The notes: generated by a model from the letters alone, not told the origin. DNA of 64,000 bases from UBA7985 sp002690455 (GCA_965662775.1 CBFIIW010000005.1:1-64000), one strand, 5' to 3'. Positions 34,300-43,515 are shown, counted from the stretch's first letter. A program made the numbers and translations.

Positions 34300-34971
34300 T
34301 TAATCGGCCTGTTCAATTATGTCGCGGACAAGGGAGTAAGCGGCGTTAACGGCCTTCATCCTCGCTTCGGCCCCCGGATCGTCCTGGTTCAAATCGGGAT
34401 GTAGCTTGCGAACCATATCTTTGTAGTGGGTCTTGAGCACTTCTGCGGTCACAGGAGGCACAATTTCCAGCGTTTCAAAGGCTTCGCGATACTCTGGCGG
34501 CAATGACCGGAGCAGGCGGCGGGTGTCTCGCGCTCGGATTTCTGCCTCGTCGCGTTCCTCTTCTTCGGCATCAAAGAATCCAAAGCTGTCGCGGAAACCC
34601 TGCCCAGCAAAAGCGCTAGCGCGTTTTGCCGCACCGGAGCGGCCCTGCTCACCAAAGCGCCACGTGGGCCGGTCCCATGTCATGGCGGCGAGCCTGTCGC
34701 GTTCAACAGCACCTGGGGTCATACCCTCAAAATAATTCCATGCTTTGTTGTATTCTCGAACGTGTTCGAGGCAGAAGTAGTAGCGGTCCTGTACGCGACG
34801 CCGGGATTTGGGTGCAGGATAAAGCCCCTCGTCGCGACAGCCGGGGGCTTCACAGGTCTGCTGGCGACGCTTGGCACGCGCACGTTCTCTCGCCTGAGAC
34901 TTGCTCAGCCGTTTGAAGGGCGCCTTCAGGGCATCTTCTGCGTCACGGTCCATGGGGCAGGTTATCGCCAT
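34300..34971 (-). CDS. J-domain protein with N-terminal zinc-finger-like segment
   Basis: A protein of about 223 aa. The J domain is C-terminal, with the HPD motif in MVRKLHPDLNQDD, so it should stimulate an Hsp70 ATPase. The N-terminal half has a basic stretch (KSQARERARAKRRQ) and a possible treble-clef zinc site, with Cys-x4-Cys (CEAPGC) and a later Cys-x2-His (CLEH). Homologues sit beside cobS and bolA in many Alphaproteobacteria. ATG 34971 is used; ATG 34953 is possible. It is divergent from bolA. Confidence 0.82.
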   Translation of the reverse strand: MAITCPMDRDAEDALKAPFKRLSKSQARERARAKRRQQTCEAPGCRDEGLYPAPKSRRRVQDRYYFCLEHVREYNKAWNYFEGMTPGAVERDRLAAMTWDRPTWRFGEQGRSGAAKRASAFAGQGFRDSFGFFDAEEEERDEAEIRARDTRRLLRSLPPEYREAFETLEIVPPVTAEVLKTHYKDMVRKLHPDLNQDDPGAEARMKAVNAAYSLVRDIIEQAD

Positions 34972-35005
34972 TTCGAATTGAACAGGATCACGGAGGATAC
35001 GCGAA

Positions 35006-35260
35006 ATGAGAGTACAGGAACAGATCGAAGCCAAACTGAAAGCGGCCTTCAGCCCAGAAATACTAGAGGTGGAAAATCAGTCGCACCTCCACGCTGGTCA
35101 CGCTGGCAGTCCGAATTCAGGAGAAAGCCACTTTCGCGTCACCCTGAAGGCCGACAAGCTTAACGCCCTGTCCCGGATAGAGCGTTACCGTAAGGTGCAT
35201 TTTATTCTTAAGGACGAGTTGGACGGGCCAGTGCACGCACTTTCCCTCAATTTCGTCTAG
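35006..35260 (+). CDS. bolA: BolA family protein
   Basis: An 84-aa BolA-fold protein. The conserved HLHAGH segment and the ESHFRVTLKADKLNALSRIERYRKV core are present. BolA proteins pair with monothiol glutaredoxins through a shared 2Fe-2S cluster and affect iron regulation and morphology. GGAGG at about 34991-34995 precedes the ATG. It is divergent from the J-domain gene. Confidence 0.93.
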   Translation: MRVQEQIEAKLKAAFSPEILEVENQSHLHAGHAGSPNSGESHFRVTLKADKLNALSRIERYRKVHFILKDELDGPVHALSLNFV

Positions 35261-35442
35261 AATAATAAAAGAATGATGCGTCTGCTGGTGCGGCAGCTGT
35301 GACAATTTCCTAAAAAAGTGTCATCTTTAATTACTTTTAGTTGTATTTTGATCGCATTTTCTCTTGCCTTGCTATGTAATTCAATCATACTTCTCATTGT
35401 GAGGGATCGTACCGTCTTTTGCAACCAATGAGAGTAACTGAA

Positions 35443-35691
35443 ATGCTGCAACAATCACCTATGAACGAACGGGCAACCAAAGCCGTTCATCCCATCCGTA
35501 ATGTTCGTGTGCACGGGCGGCGCACATCCGTACGCTTAGAGCCGGAATTTTGGGAAGGCTTGAACGAACTGCTGGAACGGGAAAACGTTACACTCGACGA
35601 TTTCTGCAATCACGTCGAAGCACGCAAGGGAGACGCCTCGTTCTCGTCAACCATGCGTTCGCAGATCCTCGGCTATTTCCGTCGCCGCTGA
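35443..35691 (+). CDS. Ribbon-helix-helix domain protein (RHH_4 type)
   Basis: An 82-aa protein whose core RNVRVHGRRTSVRLEPEFW, then EGLNELLERENVTLDDFCNHV matches the ribbon-helix-helix family PF13467. Such proteins are small, probably DNA-binding, and widespread in Alphaproteobacteria, without a defined function that I can name. I place the start at ATG 35443, with GAGAG about 9 bases upstream; ATG 35428 and TTG 35419 are alternatives. A 180-base AT-rich leader with no gene separates it from bolA. Confidence 0.78.
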   Translation: MLQQSPMNERATKAVHPIRNVRVHGRRTSVRLEPEFWEGLNELLERENVTLDDFCNHVEARKGDASFSSTMRSQILGYFRRR

Positions 35692-35700
35692 TTGGCTCGC

Positions 35701-36390
35701 CTAGGAATTGGTCGGCACTTCTCCACCGGCCATCCTTGCGCGCGCCTCCGCTTCTGCGGCAGGATCGAAGAAATCCGGCCACTGCCGTTCCACGACTGGG
35801 GACCAGGGTGCATGAGCGTGGCAGCTGCTCAGCAGGCCTGGTCGCTTCTTCGGCCTTTCCGCCGGTCCGTCAGGCTGAGTTGCGTCTGCCTCGGCTTTTC
35901 CGGCCTTGGCCTGCTCTTCTTTTTCCCGGCGCGCCAGAATCGGCCACATTGACTGGAACGCGACCGTCCCCATCGCCCGCAACATCTCGGTCAGGTGTGT
36001 ACAGCCGAAAACCGTGCCGATGGCTTCAGCTGCTCGCTTGTTGAAGCCAGGACCGATGGTCAGGCCTTCCAACCGGGTGTAGGCCTCGGTCGCACCGGGG
36101 CAAAGCGTGTAGGGCGAATACAGCGTAGCCGCGACGGCCTTGTGAATCGTAAAAGTGTGATCGATGGTCAGCCGCAGATGCATTTCGTGCAGCGGCTCCC
36201 CCGCTGGCACGTAACCACGGTCATGATTGTCAAAAGAGTGCGGCTTGAGATCGACGATCTTGCCTTCGACGTCGAGCATGCCGTCTTCTCGCTCATAACC
36301 CCGAATATCGTAGGTTCGCTCGTGCACCAGTTTGCGCTTGTCTGCAATGGGCAAGCCTTGGCTGGGGTGCTGGGTACTTCTGCCGTTCAT
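35701..36390 (-). CDS. DUF2889 family protein
   Basis: A 229-aa cytoplasmic protein matching DUF2889: the N-terminal HERTYDIRGYEREDGMLDVEG block, then DNHDRGYVPAGEPLHEMHLRLTID and the GCTHLTEMLRAMGTVAFQ motif with Cys and His. Function is unknown to me. The C-terminal 70 residues are Lys/Glu/Pro-rich. Its ATG overlaps the stop of the CNNM/CBS gene by 4 bases, so it is translationally coupled to that gene. Confidence 0.82.
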   Translation of the reverse strand: MNGRSTQHPSQGLPIADKRKLVHERTYDIRGYEREDGMLDVEGKIVDLKPHSFDNHDRGYVPAGEPLHEMHLRLTIDHTFTIHKAVAATLYSPYTLCPGATEAYTRLEGLTIGPGFNKRAAEAIGTVFGCTHLTEMLRAMGTVAFQSMWPILARREKEEQAKAGKAEADATQPDGPAERPKKRPGLLSSCHAHAPWSPVVERQWPDFFDPAAEAEARARMAGGEVPTNS

Positions 36391-37691
36391 GAGGTGGTTT
36401 GCTCACTGGTTTGCCGCTGGGTGCGGCGGCGTTGGGCCAGTACCGATTCAGGCGTAACCCTCAGGCGGGTGATGCGCAGCCGGTCGCGGCCAAGAATTTC
36501 GAACTGGAACCCCTGGAAGCTGAGAACCTGCCCGACCTCCGGGATCTGACGGCTTTCATACAGGACGAAACCGGCGAGCGTCGAAGCGCGGTCGTCAGGT
36601 AGCCTCCAGCCGAGGTTTCGGTTCAGGTCGCGGAGTGAAATCTCACCATCGATAATGAACGAACCGCCCGCCTCACGCTGGATGCCGCGGCGGACTTCGT
36701 CCTCTTCATCATCGATGTCGCCAACAATCTCTTCAAGGATGTCCTCAAGTGTCACCACGCCTTCCAGACCACCGTATTCATCGACCACCAGGGCGAAGTG
36801 CTCACGGCGGGAACGGAAGTGCTGCAACTGCTCCAGCAGCGATGCAGTGCCAGGGACGAACCACGGGGTCGAGACAATGGTGTAAATATCGAGCCGCTCG
36901 GGGTCGCCGTCGGCCTTACGCAGTGCGCGAAACAGGTTTTTGGCGTGTAAAATGCCAACAATATTGTCCGGCTGGTCGCGCCATACCGGCAGCCGTGTAA
37001 AGGTCGATTGCAGCACAGCATCGATCAGCACGGCGTTGCTTTGGTCAAGGTCCAGGGATTCGATCTGACTGCGGTGAGTCATGATCTCGTCAACCGCCAC
37101 GTCTTCAAGGTCGAGGATCGAACCGAGCATCTGGCTTTCGGCTTCGTCTTCGGCGTCACCACTGGTTGCGTGCAGCGCGATGGCACCCCGCAGAGCCTCT
37201 TCGCCCTCGTCCTCATCCCACGTTTGTACCGGCAGCAGCAACGAGATGATTCGCCCCAGCCCGAAGGTCAGAGGTGAGAACAGCCACGTCAGAACCGACA
37301 GTGGCCGCGCCACCCGCAGTGCCAGCGCCTCGGGCATCCGCAGGGCAAATGTCTTGGGCAGCACCTCGGCGAAGACGACGACCAGGATGGTCATGACCAC
37401 CGTCGCCACAACCACACCGAAGCCGCCAAACAACGAGCTGAAAAGCATGGTCGCCAAGGCGGACGCAAGGATATTGACGAGGTTGTTGCCAATCAGAATA
37501 GACGAGACGACCCGATCCCGAATGGCGATCAAACGCTCCGCCTGCGCCGCGCGCTTGTCACCACCCTTGGCCAGCAGGTGCAGGCGCGCAGGGTTGGCGC
37601 CAGTGAGCGCAGTCTCAGACCCGCTGAAAAAGGCGGATGCCGCTAGCAGCAGGAAAATAACGAGGGCAATGGCGACCATGGTGGTCAGCAC
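36387..37691 (-). CDS. CNNM (DUF21) - CBS - CorC/HlyC membrane protein
   Basis: A 434-aa inner-membrane protein. The N-terminal CNNM/DUF21 domain has four helices (ALVIFLLLAASAFFSGSETAL; FGVVVATVVMTILVVVFAEVLPKTFA). It is followed by a pair of CBS domains (about residues 200-320, ALVVDEYGGLEGVVTLEDILEEIVGDI) and a C-terminal CorC_HlyC domain (about 340-420). Relatives are implicated in magnesium and cobalt transport or efflux. It follows aroB by 4 bases on the same strand. Confidence 0.87.
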   Translation of the reverse strand: MLTTMVAIALVIFLLLAASAFFSGSETALTGANPARLHLLAKGGDKRAAQAERLIAIRDRVVSSILIGNNLVNILASALATMLFSSLFGGFGVVVATVVMTILVVVFAEVLPKTFALRMPEALALRVARPLSVLTWLFSPLTFGLGRIISLLLPVQTWDEDEGEEALRGAIALHATSGDAEDEAESQMLGSILDLEDVAVDEIMTHRSQIESLDLDQSNAVLIDAVLQSTFTRLPVWRDQPDNIVGILHAKNLFRALRKADGDPERLDIYTIVSTPWFVPGTASLLEQLQHFRSRREHFALVVDEYGGLEGVVTLEDILEEIVGDIDDEEDEVRRGIQREAGGSFIIDGEISLRDLNRNLGWRLPDDRASTLAGFVLYESRQIPEVGQVLSFQGFQFEILGRDRLRITRLRVTPESVLAQRRRTQRQTSEQTTS

Positions 37692-37695
37692 GGCA

Positions 37696-38805
37696 TTACG
37701 ACTCCATCCAGTGTTTCAGAATCTGATCGACGGCCGCTTTCGGCACGTCTCTGTTCAAATGGGTACGACCGATGGCATTGGGAACAATAAAAGTGGGAAT
37801 GCCATCCCTGACCTTTTTGTCTTTCATCATCGGGGCCCAGATGTCTTCGAGGGTAAAGGTTTCTGGCGAGAGGTCGCCCCGGTCGACTGGCAGACCAGCG
37901 GCGCGTAGATGCGCCCGGACCCTGGTGGCGTCCTGTCCCGTCGATAGGCCCATGACGCGGCCGAGGTCATAGGCAAGACCGATACCGACCGAAACGGCTT
38001 CACCGTGAAGCAAGCGCCCGTCAAAGCCGTAAATCGCTTCCAGCGCGTGACCAAAGGTATGGCCCAGGTTCAGCAGGCCGCGCATGCCGGCTTCACGTTC
38101 ATCCTGCGCCACTACGTCTGCCTTTATAGCGCATGAGCGGGTGATGGCAGCCTCCAGCGCGGCTGGATCATCAGGGCGCGCAACGGGACCCTCTGTCTCC
38201 AGCCACTCAAAGAAATCGCTATCCCAGAGGCAGCCGTACTTGGCAACCTCCGCATAGCCCGCCCGCCATTCGCGAACTGAAAGCGTTGCCAGAAGGCTGG
38301 TGTCGATGTAGACCGCGCGCGGCTGGTGAAAGGCACCAACGAGATTCTTGCCGGAGGCGCTGTTGATGCCGGTTTTGCCACCGACCGAGGAATCCACCTG
38401 CGCAAGCAAAGTTGTGGGGACCTGGATGAAGTCGATCCCGCGCAGCAGTGACGCTGCCACGTAGCCCGCCAGATCGCCTACGACCCCGCCCCCAAAAGCC
38501 ATCAGCACGTCTCGGCGTTCGACCCCGAAGCTGAGCAACTGCTCGCAGACATCCGCAAAGACGGGAAAGGTCTTGCTTTCCTCTCCCCCTGGCACGGTCA
38601 CAAGCCGCAGCTCGATGCCCGCTGCGGCCAGCCGGGCAGCCATGGCCTCACCGTGGGCTGCCCAAACGTGGGAGTCTGCCACCACGGACAAACGCTTTGG
38701 TGCCAATTGTCCGGCCCAATCGCCGGTCAGCCGATCCAGCACGCCAGCACCGATGTGCAGGGGGTAGGAGCGGTCGCCGAGGCCGACCTTCAGTGTCTCA
38801 ACCAT
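37696..38805 (-). CDS. aroB: 3-Dehydroquinate synthase
   Basis: The second enzyme of the shikimate pathway, converting DAHP to 3-dehydroquinate with NAD and a divalent metal. At 369 aa the length is normal. The NAD-binding region FGGGVVGDLAGYVAASLLRG and the metal and substrate residues in DSSVGGKTGIN and NLGHTFGHALE are intact. It forms an operon with aroK upstream and the CNNM protein downstream. Confidence 0.96.
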   Translation of the reverse strand: MVETLKVGLGDRSYPLHIGAGVLDRLTGDWAGQLAPKRLSVVADSHVWAAHGEAMAARLAAAGIELRLVTVPGGEESKTFPVFADVCEQLLSFGVERRDVLMAFGGGVVGDLAGYVAASLLRGIDFIQVPTTLLAQVDSSVGGKTGINSASGKNLVGAFHQPRAVYIDTSLLATLSVREWRAGYAEVAKYGCLWDSDFFEWLETEGPVARPDDPAALEAAITRSCAIKADVVAQDEREAGMRGLLNLGHTFGHALEAIYGFDGRLLHGEAVSVGIGLAYDLGRVMGLSTGQDATRVRAHLRAAGLPVDRGDLSPETFTLEDIWAPMMKDKKVRDGIPTFIVPNAIGRTHLNRDVPKAAVDQILKHWMES

Positions 38806-38838
38806 GTTTAACCCTGTGTTTGGCGCGCTGTTGCGGTC

Positions 38839-39405
38839 TCAGGCCTGCAGATACCCATCGAGCTTTTGTAAGGTAACTCGAAGCGTTTTATCAATCGATT
38901 CGGGACCAGAGAACAGGTGTAAATCAGCCTGCTCATAGGCCGGGCGGCGTTCCTCGATCAGGCGCTTGAGCACCTCGCGATGGTCCTTTCCAGCCAGAAT
39001 CGGACGGTGCGACCGCTTCTGCGTGCGCGTGACCAGAACGTCGAGCTTGGCCTTAAGCCAGACTGAAACCGCTCCGGCCTTGATGACCGCGCGGGTCTGA
39101 TCCTGTACAAAGGCACCACCGCCGGCTGCAATTATCTTTGGTCGCCCGTCAATCAGCCGCTCGAACACGCGTCGTTCCAGCGAACGGAATTCCGGTTCAC
39201 CGTATTGTTCAAAGATTTCATTGATGGTCATGCCGGCAGCCACTTCGATCTCATCATCAGCGTCGAAGAAATCCAACCCGAGCAGCGGGGCCAGCGCTCT
39301 ACCTACACTGGACTTGCCACAGCCCATCAATCCGACAAAGACGATCGGGCGGGCGATTTTGGGCCGCAATTTATGGGCTAGTTTCTTGTTGAGTGATTGG
39401 GTCAT
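38839..39405 (-). CDS. aroK: Shikimate kinase
   Basis: A 188-aa NMP-kinase-fold enzyme that phosphorylates shikimate. Walker A GLMGCGKS is residues 25-32, the shikimate-binding Asp is in DFFDADDEIE, and the AAGGGAF loop and the RRPAYEQADL lid region are present. It is 33 bases upstream of aroB and divergent from a small membrane-protein gene. Confidence 0.95.
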   Translation of the reverse strand: MTQSLNKKLAHKLRPKIARPIVFVGLMGCGKSSVGRALAPLLGLDFFDADDEIEVAAGMTINEIFEQYGEPEFRSLERRVFERLIDGRPKIIAAGGGAFVQDQTRAVIKAGAVSVWLKAKLDVLVTRTQKRSHRPILAGKDHREVLKRLIEERRPAYEQADLHLFSGPESIDKTLRVTLQKLDGYLQA

Positions 39406-39466
39406 AAATGGGCGTGTAAACGCCTTTTCCGTAGCTGTAAACGACCACTGGAGTGGCTCTTAACCC

Positions 39467-39682
39467 ATGACCTACCGGCGGAATGACCCCAATCCGTTTC
39501 TTCTTTTCCTGGTGATCCTGAGTGTCATCGGCGTGTTTTTTCTGATCCTGCTGTACACGTGGGAACCGCCGCGACCCTCTCAAATCATACGTGAAGAATT
39601 GAGTCGGGATGTGATTATGGGCGTCGATGCACCGTCTCCGACTTCAGTGCCGGCGGCGGAAGATTCGGATGCGGAGCGTTGA
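39467..39682 (+). CDS. Small single-pass membrane protein of unknown function
   Basis: A 71-aa protein with a charged N-terminus (MTYRRNDPNP), one hydrophobic helix (FLLFLVILSVIGVFFLILLY) and a Pro/Ser/Asp-rich soluble tail. It ends 10 bases before the Xer recombinase start and is divergent from aroK. Its composition, start codon and spacing look real, but I recognise no family. Topology is predicted as N-in with the tail in the periplasm. Confidence 0.6.
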   Translation: MTYRRNDPNPFLLFLVILSVIGVFFLILLYTWEPPRPSQIIREELSRDVIMGVDAPSPTSVPAAEDSDAER

Positions 39683-39692
39683 GGGCGTGGCC

Positions 39693-40664
39693 ATGAACCG
39701 CGGACCCTATCTCGATCTGTTCTTTGAAATGCTGCGCAGTGAGCGTGGTGCAGCGCGCAATACGCTGGATGCCTACGGCCGGGACCTGCAGGGGTTTCAG
39801 CGCTTTCTCGATCAGCAGGAAAGCCTTCCACCGGGCGATACAATGGCGCAGGCTGATGCCACCGATATTCGGGCTTATCTTGCCAGCCTTGTCGACGCCG
39901 GCCTGTCGGCACGATCAGCGGCCCGGAAGCTCTCGGCCCTCAAGCAGTATTTCTTGTTCCTCCAGCAGGATGAGCTGCGTCGCGACAACCCCGCACGGCA
40001 TGTGGACGGTCCGAAGACCGGAAAGCCGCTGCCCAAGCTGGTCTCAGAGGATCAGGTTGGCCGTCTGATTGGTGCGGCTCAGGCAGAGGCAACCACCCGT
40101 CAAAGCCCCATCACCCTGCGCACTCTGGCACTCATCGAACTGCTCTACGCCACTGGAATGCGAGCGACCGAGTTGGTCAGTCTCCCTATCGCCGTGGCGG
40201 CGCGGGATCCACGCTTTTTGGTGGTTCGGGGCAAAGGCAACAAAGAGAGGATGATTCCGGTCGGCGAACCCGCGCAGGCAGCGCTCCAACGCTACATCAC
40301 CGAAGGGCGCTTTGCCTTTCTGCCGCCCGGTCGTGAAAGCCTGTTTCTGTTTCCTGATGCGGGAAAGGCCGGGCATTTGTCACGGCAGAAGCTCGGTACG
40401 ACGCTCAAAGCACTGGCGATCGAAGCGAATGTTGATCCGGCGATCCTGTCACCCCACGTGCTGCGCCATGCCTTTGCCAGCCATTTGCTTGCGCATGGGG
40501 CAGACCTCCGGGCCGTTCAAAGCCTGCTTGGTCATGCTGATATTTCGACCACGCAGATCTATACCCATATCCTGGATGTACGTCTGAAGGCCATTGTTGG
40601 CGCAGCTCATCCGTTGAATCTGGGTTTGTTAAGCGGCGCGGATGGTTTAGCACAGGACCACTGA
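39693..40664 (+). CDS. xerD: XerC/XerD-type tyrosine recombinase
   Basis: A 323-aa site-specific recombinase that resolves chromosome dimers at dif. The N-terminal SAM-like core-binding domain is followed by the catalytic domain with Arg157 (ATGMRATEL), a Lys in RGKGNKERM, His255 and Arg258 (HVLRHAFA), the LLGHADISTTQ His and nucleophile Tyr290 (QIYTH). Start is ATG 39693 with GAGGG 7 bases upstream. XerD is preferred over XerC by the HAFASHLL form, but the distinction is not certain. No dif site was found by eye. Confidence 0.88.
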   Translation: MNRGPYLDLFFEMLRSERGAARNTLDAYGRDLQGFQRFLDQQESLPPGDTMAQADATDIRAYLASLVDAGLSARSAARKLSALKQYFLFLQQDELRRDNPARHVDGPKTGKPLPKLVSEDQVGRLIGAAQAEATTRQSPITLRTLALIELLYATGMRATELVSLPIAVAARDPRFLVVRGKGNKERMIPVGEPAQAALQRYITEGRFAFLPPGRESLFLFPDAGKAGHLSRQKLGTTLKALAIEANVDPAILSPHVLRHAFASHLLAHGADLRAVQSLLGHADISTTQIYTHILDVRLKAIVGAAHPLNLGLLSGADGLAQDH

Positions 40665-40689
40665 CACCAACCGTGAGGAGAGCCATCGC

Positions 40690-41655
40690 ATGTCCACTCC
40701 GGGCGCTCTGGAATTCGAAAAGCCAGTCAAGGAACTGGAAGCCAAGATCACTGAACTCAGCCGGCTGGTTGGCGGTGACGGTGGCACTGGCATGGAATCC
40801 GAGCTGGAGAAACTGCGGGATCAGGCTCACAAGCGGCTAACCCAAGTCTACAATAATCTGGATCCCTGGCAGAAATGTCAGGTCGCCCGCCACCCGGACC
40901 GGCCTCAGTTCAAAGCGCTGGCCGCGCAACTACTGACCGATTATCAGCCGCTGGCGGGCGACCGGAACTTCGGTGATGACAAGGCGATCCTCGGCGGCTT
41001 GGCGCGTTTTCGCGAGCGACCCGTCGTCGTCATGGGACACGAAAAGGGGCACGACATGGCCTCCCGCGTGACCCACAACTTTGGCATGGGGCGGCCTGAG
41101 GGCTATCGCAAGGCGATTCGGCTGATGGAACTCGCTGACCAGTTTGGTCTGCCCGTGTTATCGTTCGTGGATACCCCCGGTGCCTATCCCGGAAAGGGTG
41201 CGGAGGAACGAGGGCAGGCTGAGGCGATTGCGCGATCAATTCAGGCAGGGCTGCGGTTGCAGGTGCCATCGATTGCTGTGATCACAGGAGAGGGCGGTTC
41301 TGGCGGCGCCGTGGCCTTAGCAGCCTCAAACCGCGTGTTGATGTACGAGCACGCGGTATACTCCGTGATTTCACCCGAGGGCTGTGCCTCGATACTGTGG
41401 CGCGATGGAAAGTTCGCCAAGGAAGCGGCCGGCGCTCTGAATCTGACAGCGCAAGACCTGAAGGAGCTGGGCGTGATCGACGGCGTAGTCGATGAGCCGG
41501 TGGGTGGCGCTCACCGCCACCCAGCACAAGCTGCACAGTCGCTTGGCGATGCGGTCGAGCAGCACCTGCAAGCGCTGTCCCGCATGGATGGTAAGGCGCT
41601 GAGGCAGGACCGGGAAGAGCGTTTTCTGGCGATCGGCCGTGAGGGGCTGGTCTAA
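40690..41655 (+). CDS. accA: Acetyl-CoA carboxylase carboxyltransferase alpha subunit
   Basis: A 321-aa subunit of acetyl-CoA carboxylase, which with AccD transfers the carboxyl group from biotin to acetyl-CoA to make malonyl-CoA. The crotonase-type core includes FGMGRPEGYRKAIRLMELAD, then FGLPVLSFVDTPGAYPG, and the oxyanion segment GEGGSGGAVALA, all conserved. GAGGAG precedes the ATG. It follows the recombinase by 25 bases and is followed by the YggS-like gene. Confidence 0.96.
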   Translation: MSTPGALEFEKPVKELEAKITELSRLVGGDGGTGMESELEKLRDQAHKRLTQVYNNLDPWQKCQVARHPDRPQFKALAAQLLTDYQPLAGDRNFGDDKAILGGLARFRERPVVVMGHEKGHDMASRVTHNFGMGRPEGYRKAIRLMELADQFGLPVLSFVDTPGAYPGKGAEERGQAEAIARSIQAGLRLQVPSIAVITGEGGSGGAVALAASNRVLMYEHAVYSVISPEGCASILWRDGKFAKEAAGALNLTAQDLKELGVIDGVVDEPVGGAHRHPAQAAQSLGDAVEQHLQALSRMDGKALRQDREERFLAIGREGLV

Positions 41656-41658
41656 ATC

Positions 41659-42330
41659 ATGTTGATCCGGGAAAACCTCGCCACAATCCGGGGTGATATT
41701 TCCCGCGCGGCAGACCGTGCCGGGCGCCCAGCAGATGACGTGCGGCTTATCGCGGTCGCGAAGACCAAGCCGCAAAGCGCCGTGGTGGAGGCACTTGAGG
41801 CCGGACAGATGATTTTTGGCGAAAACCGGGTGCAGGAAAGCCAGGGCAAGTATCCCGCGCTTCGTGGCGACTGGCCGTCGATGGAGTTGCACTTGATCGG
41901 CCCGTTGCAGACCAACAAGACCCGGGATGCCATGGAGCTATTCGACGTGATCCATACGGTTGACCGGCCAAAGCTGATCCGCGTTTTGGCGCGCGAAGCA
42001 CAAGCGCTGGGCCACTGTCCAGCTTTGCTGATTCAGGTCAACACTGGCGAGGAAGAGCAGAAGGCCGGTGTGATGCCTGCGGATACCGAAGCGTTGGTTG
42101 CACAGGTCCGCGCAGAGGGCCTCCCGTTGCAGGGACTCATGTGCATACCCCCGGTCGAGGACGCGCCCAGCGGGCACTTTGCGTTTCTCAAGCGACTAGG
42201 GGATGATCTTGGACTACCATGGGTGTCCATGGGAATGTCGGGTGACTTCATGGCTGCGGTCGAGTTGGGCGCAACTCATGTTCGAGTTGGAAGTGCTATT
42301 TTTGGCCAGAGATCAGCACTACATAACTGA
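41659..42330 (+). CDS. YggS-family PLP-binding protein (PLPBP)
   Basis: A 223-aa alanine-racemase-N-fold protein. The PLP Lys is residue 35 in AVAKTKP, with the family motifs FGENRVQE, HLIGPLQTNK and SMGMSGDFMAAVELGATHVRVGSAIFG. These proteins maintain PLP and amino-acid homeostasis and are not racemases. It starts 3 bases after accA and is likely co-transcribed with it. The 180-base region that follows contains the probable promoter of the response regulator. Confidence 0.93.
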   Translation: MLIRENLATIRGDISRAADRAGRPADDVRLIAVAKTKPQSAVVEALEAGQMIFGENRVQESQGKYPALRGDWPSMELHLIGPLQTNKTRDAMELFDVIHTVDRPKLIRVLAREAQALGHCPALLIQVNTGEEEQKAGVMPADTEALVAQVRAEGLPLQGLMCIPPVEDAPSGHFAFLKRLGDDLGLPWVSMGMSGDFMAAVELGATHVRVGSAIFGQRSALHN

Positions 42331-42358
42331 AAATGCTCTTTTTTATTCTCACGTCAAT

Positions 42359-42386
42359 TTGACAAATCTCACATTAGCTTAACAGA
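42359..42386 (+). promoter_or_regulatory. Candidate promoter of the CenR-like regulator
   Basis: A perfect TTGACA (42359-42364) is followed by poor -10 candidates (TTAACA or AACAGA) at unsuitable to marginal spacing. The assignment is tentative. Confidence 0.28.
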
Positions 42387-42512
42387 CGCCGCGTGACGGG
42401 TGACAGACGCTTATTCAGACTTCACATTGAAGAGAACACGCGAGGCGTGCTGGACAGGGCACGGTCCGGCGCCAGTTCCATTTGTATTTAGCCTTTCGAT
42501 GAGGAGATGCTC

Positions 42513-43220
42513 ATGTCTACCCCTGCTTCAGACGTCACGCGCCGTCGTATCCTGCTGGTCGATGATGATCCGGCGCTACGGGAAACGCTGGCGGAACAAC
42601 TAGGGGTCCACGAGGAGTACAGCGTCGGACAAGCTGAAAACGGCTCAGAAGCGATCGAGGCAATCGATGCGGATCATTTCGACGCGATTGTCCTTGATGT
42701 TGGCTTGCCAGATATGGATGGACGGGATCTCTGCAAACTGATGCGCCGTCGTGGGGTAAAGGCACCGATCATTATGCTGACCGGACAGGACAGCGACGCC
42801 GATGCGATTCTAGGCCTTGATGCGGGAGCCAATGACTACATCACCAAGCCATTTCGGTTCAACGTCTTCATGGCTCGGGTACGGGCACAGCTGCGCACGC
42901 ATGAGCAATCAGACGACGCAGTATTTACTGTTGGCCCCTATGCCTTCTTGCCGGCAGCGAAAATGCTGACCAACAATGAAACTGACCGCAAGATTCGGCT
43001 GACGGAGAAAGAAACAGCAATTCTGAAGTTCCTTTACCGGGCCGGCGGCAAGGTGGTGTCGCGAGATACACTACTTGACGAAGTTTGGGGCTATAACGCC
43101 GGCGTCAATACGCACACGCTGGAGACCCATGTGTACCGTCTCCGCCAAAAAGTTGAGCCGGATCCTCAGCGGAATGCCATACTGGTTACGGAACCAGGGG
43201 GGTACCGGCTCGGCGTATGA
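42513..43220 (+). CDS. cenR: OmpR-family response regulator, CenR-like
   Basis: A 235-aa response regulator. The receiver domain has the acidic pocket VDDDP, phosphoacceptor Asp62 (IVLDVGLPDMDG) and the Lys in TKPFRF. The C-terminal winged helix has VSRDTLLDEVWGYNAGVNTHTLETHVYRLRQK. The receiver and effector sequences closely resemble Caulobacter CenR, an essential envelope regulator; the equivalence is by recollection of the family and not computed. ATG 42513 has GAGGAG (42501-42506) 6 bases upstream, whereas the ATG at 42507 touches it. The CenK kinase is not nearby. Confidence 0.8.
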   Translation: MSTPASDVTRRRILLVDDDPALRETLAEQLGVHEEYSVGQAENGSEAIEAIDADHFDAIVLDVGLPDMDGRDLCKLMRRRGVKAPIIMLTGQDSDADAILGLDAGANDYITKPFRFNVFMARVRAQLRTHEQSDDAVFTVGPYAFLPAAKMLTNNETDRKIRLTEKETAILKFLYRAGGKVVSRDTLLDEVWGYNAGVNTHTLETHVYRLRQKVEPDPQRNAILVTEPGGYRLGV

Positions 43221-43255
43221 GCAAAAAAAGATGTGCTGGGGTGACGCTTGCTCGT

Positions 43256-43288
43256 GCCGTGCGAAGCGCGGTCCGGGCAAGTCGGCGC
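43256..43288 (-). repeat. Repeat block Y, copy in region B
   Basis: The reverse complement reads GCGCCGACTTG, three to four bases, then GACCGCGCTTCGCACGGC. It matches the copy at 12226-12259. It lies 36 bases after the cenR stop in a 439-base gap with no convincing gene. Confidence 0.6.
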
Positions 43289-43494
43289 CACCCATGAATG
43301 CAGCACCTTGATCCCGATCTGTGAAAGGTAATGGCGCCCTGATCCCTCAACCGCTTCGCCGTTTTCGGGCTCGGGACGCGCAATTTCATATTGCCACGGA
43401 CAGTCGAAGCCATCGCGCTACAGCAACAAAGTCTTGAGAACCGGCACTTAAGGTCAACCATTGAAGGCGTAACAGACGTTGATTGCGCGTATAT

Positions 43495-43515
43495 GGGCCA
43501 AAGGCCGCGAAGCGG
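43495..43515 (-). repeat. GCGAAGC-type repeat block X, copy in region B
   Basis: GGGCCAAAGGCCGCGAAGCGGC is the reverse of the block at 12010-12031 with small differences. CCGCGAAGCGG is self-complementary around GAA. Confidence 0.45.
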
